Source: an uncultured Collinsella sp. (lineage in GTDB: Bacteria > Actinomycetota > Coriobacteriia > Coriobacteriales > Coriobacteriaceae). From it: DNA of 27,600 bases. The stretch spans positions 1-27,600 of the forward strand of contig URWW01000023.1 of the NCBI GenBank assembly GCA_900551665.1, read 5' to 3'. The position numbers were made by a program, and so were the translations under genes. Of this stretch, positions 25,193 to 27,600 are shown piece by piece (position 1 is the first letter of the stretch; every line of letters begins with the position of its first letter). The notes beneath the pieces are model-generated. The model made no database searches. It had not been told where the DNA came from and saw only the letters and a list, made by a program, of their open reading frames with translations.

Positions 25193-26998
25193 CTATTCGC
25201 CATCCAAAAACGCGCCGGTTTGGCGGTTCCAGAGGGCGGCGTACTCGCCGTCGGCGGCGGCGAGCTCGGCATGCGTACCATCTTCGACAATCTCGCCGTC
25301 GGCAAGCACGACGATACGGTCGAGTGCCGCCACGGTCGAAAGACGGTGAGCAACCACGATGGACGTGCGTCCGCACATGAGGTTCTCGAGTGCGTCCTGC
25401 ACCAGCGCCTCACTCTCGGAGTCCAATGCGCTGGTGGCCTCGTCGAGCACCAGGATCGGTGCGTCGGTGAGGATGGCGCGCGCGATGGCCACACGCTGAC
25501 GCTGGCCGCCGGAGAGCTTCACGCCGCGCTCACCCACGAGCGTATCGAGGCCAGCGGGTAGGCGATCGATGAACTCGAGCGCGTTGGCGAGCTCGGCGGC
25601 GCGACGAATCTCCTCCTCGGAGGCGTCGGGGCGGCCGTAGGCGATGTTCTCACGGATGGAGCGGTGGAACAGCAGCGCCTCCTGCGGAACGTAGGCGATC
25701 TGGCGGCGCAGGCTCTGCTGGGTGCAGGTGGAGATGTCCTGGCCGTCCACGTACACATGGCCGTCCTGCACGTCGGACAGGCGCAGCAGCAGCTTGGTGA
25801 GAGTGGTCTTACCCGAGCCCGAGCGTCCCACCAAACCCACGCGCTGGCCCGCCGGGATGTGCAGGTTGAGGTCGGTGAAGACGCGGTCGCCCTCGGCGGC
25901 GTCGACGTAGGCGAAGCCGAGGTGCTCGAAGTCGATGGAACCCTCGCGCACGGTGAGCTCAGGCGCGCCCGGTGCGTCCTCTACCAGGCGCGGCTCGTCC
26001 AGGATGCGGGCCATCTCGCTCGCGTCGCCGATGGCGCGGTTCATGCGCTGCATCATCGAGTTGATGTAGTTGAAGCGCATGGAGAGCTGATAGGTGTAGG
26101 AGAACATCATGACGAGCATGCCGCCCGAGATGCCGAACCAGGCGTTGCCGCCCGCCACGAAAATGGACACGATGAGCATGATCACGGTGATGATGCCGCT
26201 CGTGGTGAAGCCGCGCTGCATGGTGGCGCGCATGGAGCGGCTCTCCGCCCGCATGGCGGCGAGGTCTGCTTCGTCGAAAAGCTCCTTCTCGAAGTCCTCG
26301 CGTCCGCAGGTCTTGACGGCGAGGATGTTGGTCACGGCGTCCGATAGCACTCCGGAGAGGCGGTTCTGCGCCTTGGCGGTGGCGGCGGAGAGCGGCAGGA
26401 TGCGCTGGTACATGCGCGTGGCCACGATCACGTATATCACGAGCATCACGGCGAGTGCCGCGGCATAGGCGGGTACGGCCGGCGCGAGCGCGATGAACGT
26501 GCAGGCGGTGCTTGCGATGGTGGGGATGAGCGAGTAGACCACGACGTCGACCATCTGGGTGTAGCCGCTCATGAACTTGCTCGTCTGGCTCACCAATGCG
26601 CCGCCGAAACGGCTCGTGTGGAAGGTCATCGACTGGTTGGAGAGCGTGTCGAAGCACAGGCGCGCCAGGTGGTAGTTGCCGTTGATCTGCAACTTGTAGA
26701 CGGCGTAGTCCTGCAACTTGGAACAGATCTGGCCGACGAGGTTCACCAGCAGCAGCGCCAGGATGTAGGGGCCGAAGACCTCCCACACCTTATCGGCGGG
26801 CACGGGCGCCGCCTGCACGCGGTCCACGATGAGGCCCATCACCCAGGTGTTCACGAAGATGAGCAGTGCCACGTAGGCGACGGAGGTGAACACGGCGAGG
26901 AATGCCGCGCCGGGTACCATACGCGTGACCTCCCAAAAGCGGCGCAGCGTGCGCTTCACGGCGGGTTTCTCGAGCTTTTGGACGTTTCTCTGCGACAT
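25193..26998 (-). CDS. ABC exporter half-transporter (membrane domain plus ATPase)
   Basis: 601 residues. An N-terminal six-helix export domain (about 30-325) is fused to a C-terminal ATPase: A-loop region GFAYV, Walker A GRSGSGKTT (391-399), Q-loop PQEALLF, signature LSGGQRQ (495-501), Walker B ILVLDEATSALD (515-526) and switch VAHRL. It therefore works as a homo- or heterodimer with a twin half-transporter, most often for drugs, lipids or peptides. No partner half is visible nearby. The ATG has AAGGAG about seven bases upstream. Its promoter has a 19-base spacer with a palindrome, typical of MerR-type control, suggesting induction by a compound it exports. Confidence 0.92.
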   Translation of the reverse strand: MSQRNVQKLEKPAVKRTLRRFWEVTRMVPGAAFLAVFTSVAYVALLIFVNTWVMGLIVDRVQAAPVPADKVWEVFGPYILALLLVNLVGQICSKLQDYAVYKLQINGNYHLARLCFDTLSNQSMTFHTSRFGGALVSQTSKFMSGYTQMVDVVVYSLIPTIASTACTFIALAPAVPAYAAALAVMLVIYVIVATRMYQRILPLSAATAKAQNRLSGVLSDAVTNILAVKTCGREDFEKELFDEADLAAMRAESRSMRATMQRGFTTSGIITVIMLIVSIFVAGGNAWFGISGGMLVMMFSYTYQLSMRFNYINSMMQRMNRAIGDASEMARILDEPRLVEDAPGAPELTVREGSIDFEHLGFAYVDAAEGDRVFTDLNLHIPAGQRVGLVGRSGSGKTTLTKLLLRLSDVQDGHVYVDGQDISTCTQQSLRRQIAYVPQEALLFHRSIRENIAYGRPDASEEEIRRAAELANALEFIDRLPAGLDTLVGERGVKLSGGQRQRVAIARAILTDAPILVLDEATSALDSESEALVQDALENLMCGRTSIVVAHRLSTVAALDRIVVLADGEIVEDGTHAELAAADGEYAALWNRQTGAFLDGE

Positions 26999-27030
26999 GG
27001 TGTGTCTCCTTATGCGTCGTCGTCTGCCCT

Positions 27031-27061
27031 AGGTTATCTCTTGAAGTGCCCTTCAGGTCAA
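27031..27061 (-). promoter_or_regulatory. MerR-type promoter of the ABC exporter
   Basis: On the minus strand, -35 TTGACC (27056-27061), a 19-base spacer and -10 TAACCT (27031-27036). Inside the spacer TGAAG-GGCA-CTTCA is a palindrome. Long spacers carrying an operator are the mark of promoters activated by DNA-twisting MerR-family regulators. The leader to the start codon is about 25 bases and includes the ribosome site. Confidence 0.65.
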
Positions 27062-27220
27062 GCGCGGATTGAGCTCGGCCGTATCGCCCCGTCATGTGAA
27101 AAGACGCGCAGATCGTACTGTTTCTGCGGGTAGATGAGTCGCAACCAGCGGTTGACGGCTCAGGGGCAAAACGCAACCCCAGCGCCCTTGCGCAACGGGC
27201 ATCGTTCGCGGAAGCTGAAG

Positions 27221-27248
27221 TCGGCGAGGGGTCCGGACGTCTCGCCGA
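27221..27248. promoter_or_regulatory. Inverted repeat upstream of the XRE regulator gene
   Basis: TCGGCGAG (27221-27228) and CTCGCCGA (27241-27248) with a 12-base spacer, just before a CATATACGATT that could be the -10. It could be an operator, for instance of the adjacent HTH protein. The rest of the region 27062-27220 shows nothing recognisable. Confidence 0.4.
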
Positions 27249-27284
27249 GCATATACGATTGACCACGATGAAAGGGAGCGCATC

Positions 27285-27422
27285 ATGAGTTTCCGTGACA
27301 ACCTGCTATATCTGCGTGATTCGCGTAACATGACCCAGGAACATCTCGCCATGCTGCTCGGCGTGACCCGTCAAGCGGTGAGCAAGTGGGAGGCTGGAGT
27401 TTCCCAAACAAAAGGATATTAA
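27285..27422 (+). pseudogene. XRE-family HTH regulator, truncated after the HTH by AT-rich DNA
   Basis: The ATG has AAAGGGAG about seven bases upstream. The first 38 codons give a normal XRE domain: LRDSRNMTQEHLAMLLGVTRQAVSKWEAG, with recognition helix TRQAVSKWE. In relatives this motif is followed by something like RSYPEIDKLL and more of the protein. Here the frame continues only VSQTKGY and stops at 27420-27422. At the same place (about 27396-27403) the base composition changes abruptly to AT-rich. So the gene is broken by inserted or joined DNA. The product would be 45 residues, possibly unstable. Confidence 0.75.
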
Positions 27423-27600
27423 GGAATAACCTGTGTTTACCTGCTTGCGAATAAAAGAATAATGCTATTAAGTTAGCGATACTACATAAATGTGTTGGTA
27501 TCTCTTTTTCATTGGCTTAAAACAACAGGCTATTTTATTTCTGCTCAGTTCATTTGGGTTTATAGCTAAAGAAAATAATAAAATTATAGGATTTGCATAT
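27400..27600. other. AT-rich foreign-looking segment at the right edge
   Basis: Positions 27421-27600 contain 53 G or C in 180 bases (about 29%), against about 65% in the rest of the window. Two frames are open to the edge: plus strand from ATG at 27490 (37 codons, hydrophobic, beginning MCWYLFFIGLKQQ) and minus strand ending at 27468 (43 codons plus stop). Neither has a convincing ribosome site or recognisable domain, so I call neither a gene. No insertion-sequence terminal repeat can be recognised. The origin is either a mobile element or island, or a chimeric join of the sequence. Confidence 0.6.

Noticed and set aside
27468..27600. Genes on either strand in the AT-rich edge
   Set aside because: Both strands are open in one frame by virtue of the short length; neither has a ribosome site or domain and both run out of the window.

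Overview
This is a high-GC chromosomal segment (most of it looks near 65% GC). It carries dense single-copy housekeeping and envelope genes with clear Shine-Dalgarno sites and short intergenic regions. The gene mix suggests an anaerobic high-GC Gram-positive of the Coriobacteriia, most like Collinsella: a self-contained ECF transporter operon, coiled-coil cell-wall lytic protein, GtrA proteins, lipoproteins, a Fur/PerR-like regulator and many simple XRE regulators. The organism call is inferred from protein style, not from a marker gene.

Layout. 1-1577: 3' part of ettA (ABC-F) and its terminator. 1623-5122: a hypothetical protein, a membrane protein with a low-complexity tail, and a GT2 glycosyltransferase, all on the minus strand. 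5226-6299: PfkB sugar kinase and terminator. 6347-8940: M18 aminopeptidase and a secreted coiled-coil/lysozyme-like protein. A 410-base gene-free block (8941-9350) follows, rich in short palindromes. 9351-10830: two GtrA paralogues and a YhcH/YiaL protein. 11010-12533: a TIM-barrel-like unknown and a tiny membrane protein. 12557-13528: an RsmB/NOP2-type RNA methyltransferase. 13618-17011: an ECF transporter operon (S, fused double ATPase, T) preceded by a classic tryptophan attenuator. 17062-20274: a lipid kinase, RNase D, a broken HAD hydrolase and a Fur-family regulator. 20457-23947: a Gfo/Idh/MocA oxidoreductase, RNase HI, a beta-lactamase-fold lipoprotein and a small lipoprotein. 24064-26998: endonuclease IV and an ABC exporter with a MerR-type promoter. 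27285-27600: an XRE regulator cut short where the DNA falls abruptly to about 29% GC.

The most informative system is the ECF operon. Its minus-strand leader encodes a 23-residue peptide with three consecutive Trp codons. A U-tailed terminator follows, and an alternative pairing between them could serve as antiterminator. This points to a tryptophan-controlled, and so probably tryptophan-importing, ECF transporter. Other points worth a second look are the cluster of four palindromes before the secreted lytic protein, the 19-bp-spacer promoter of the ABC exporter, the internally deleted HAD gene, and the AT-rich junction that truncates the XRE gene.
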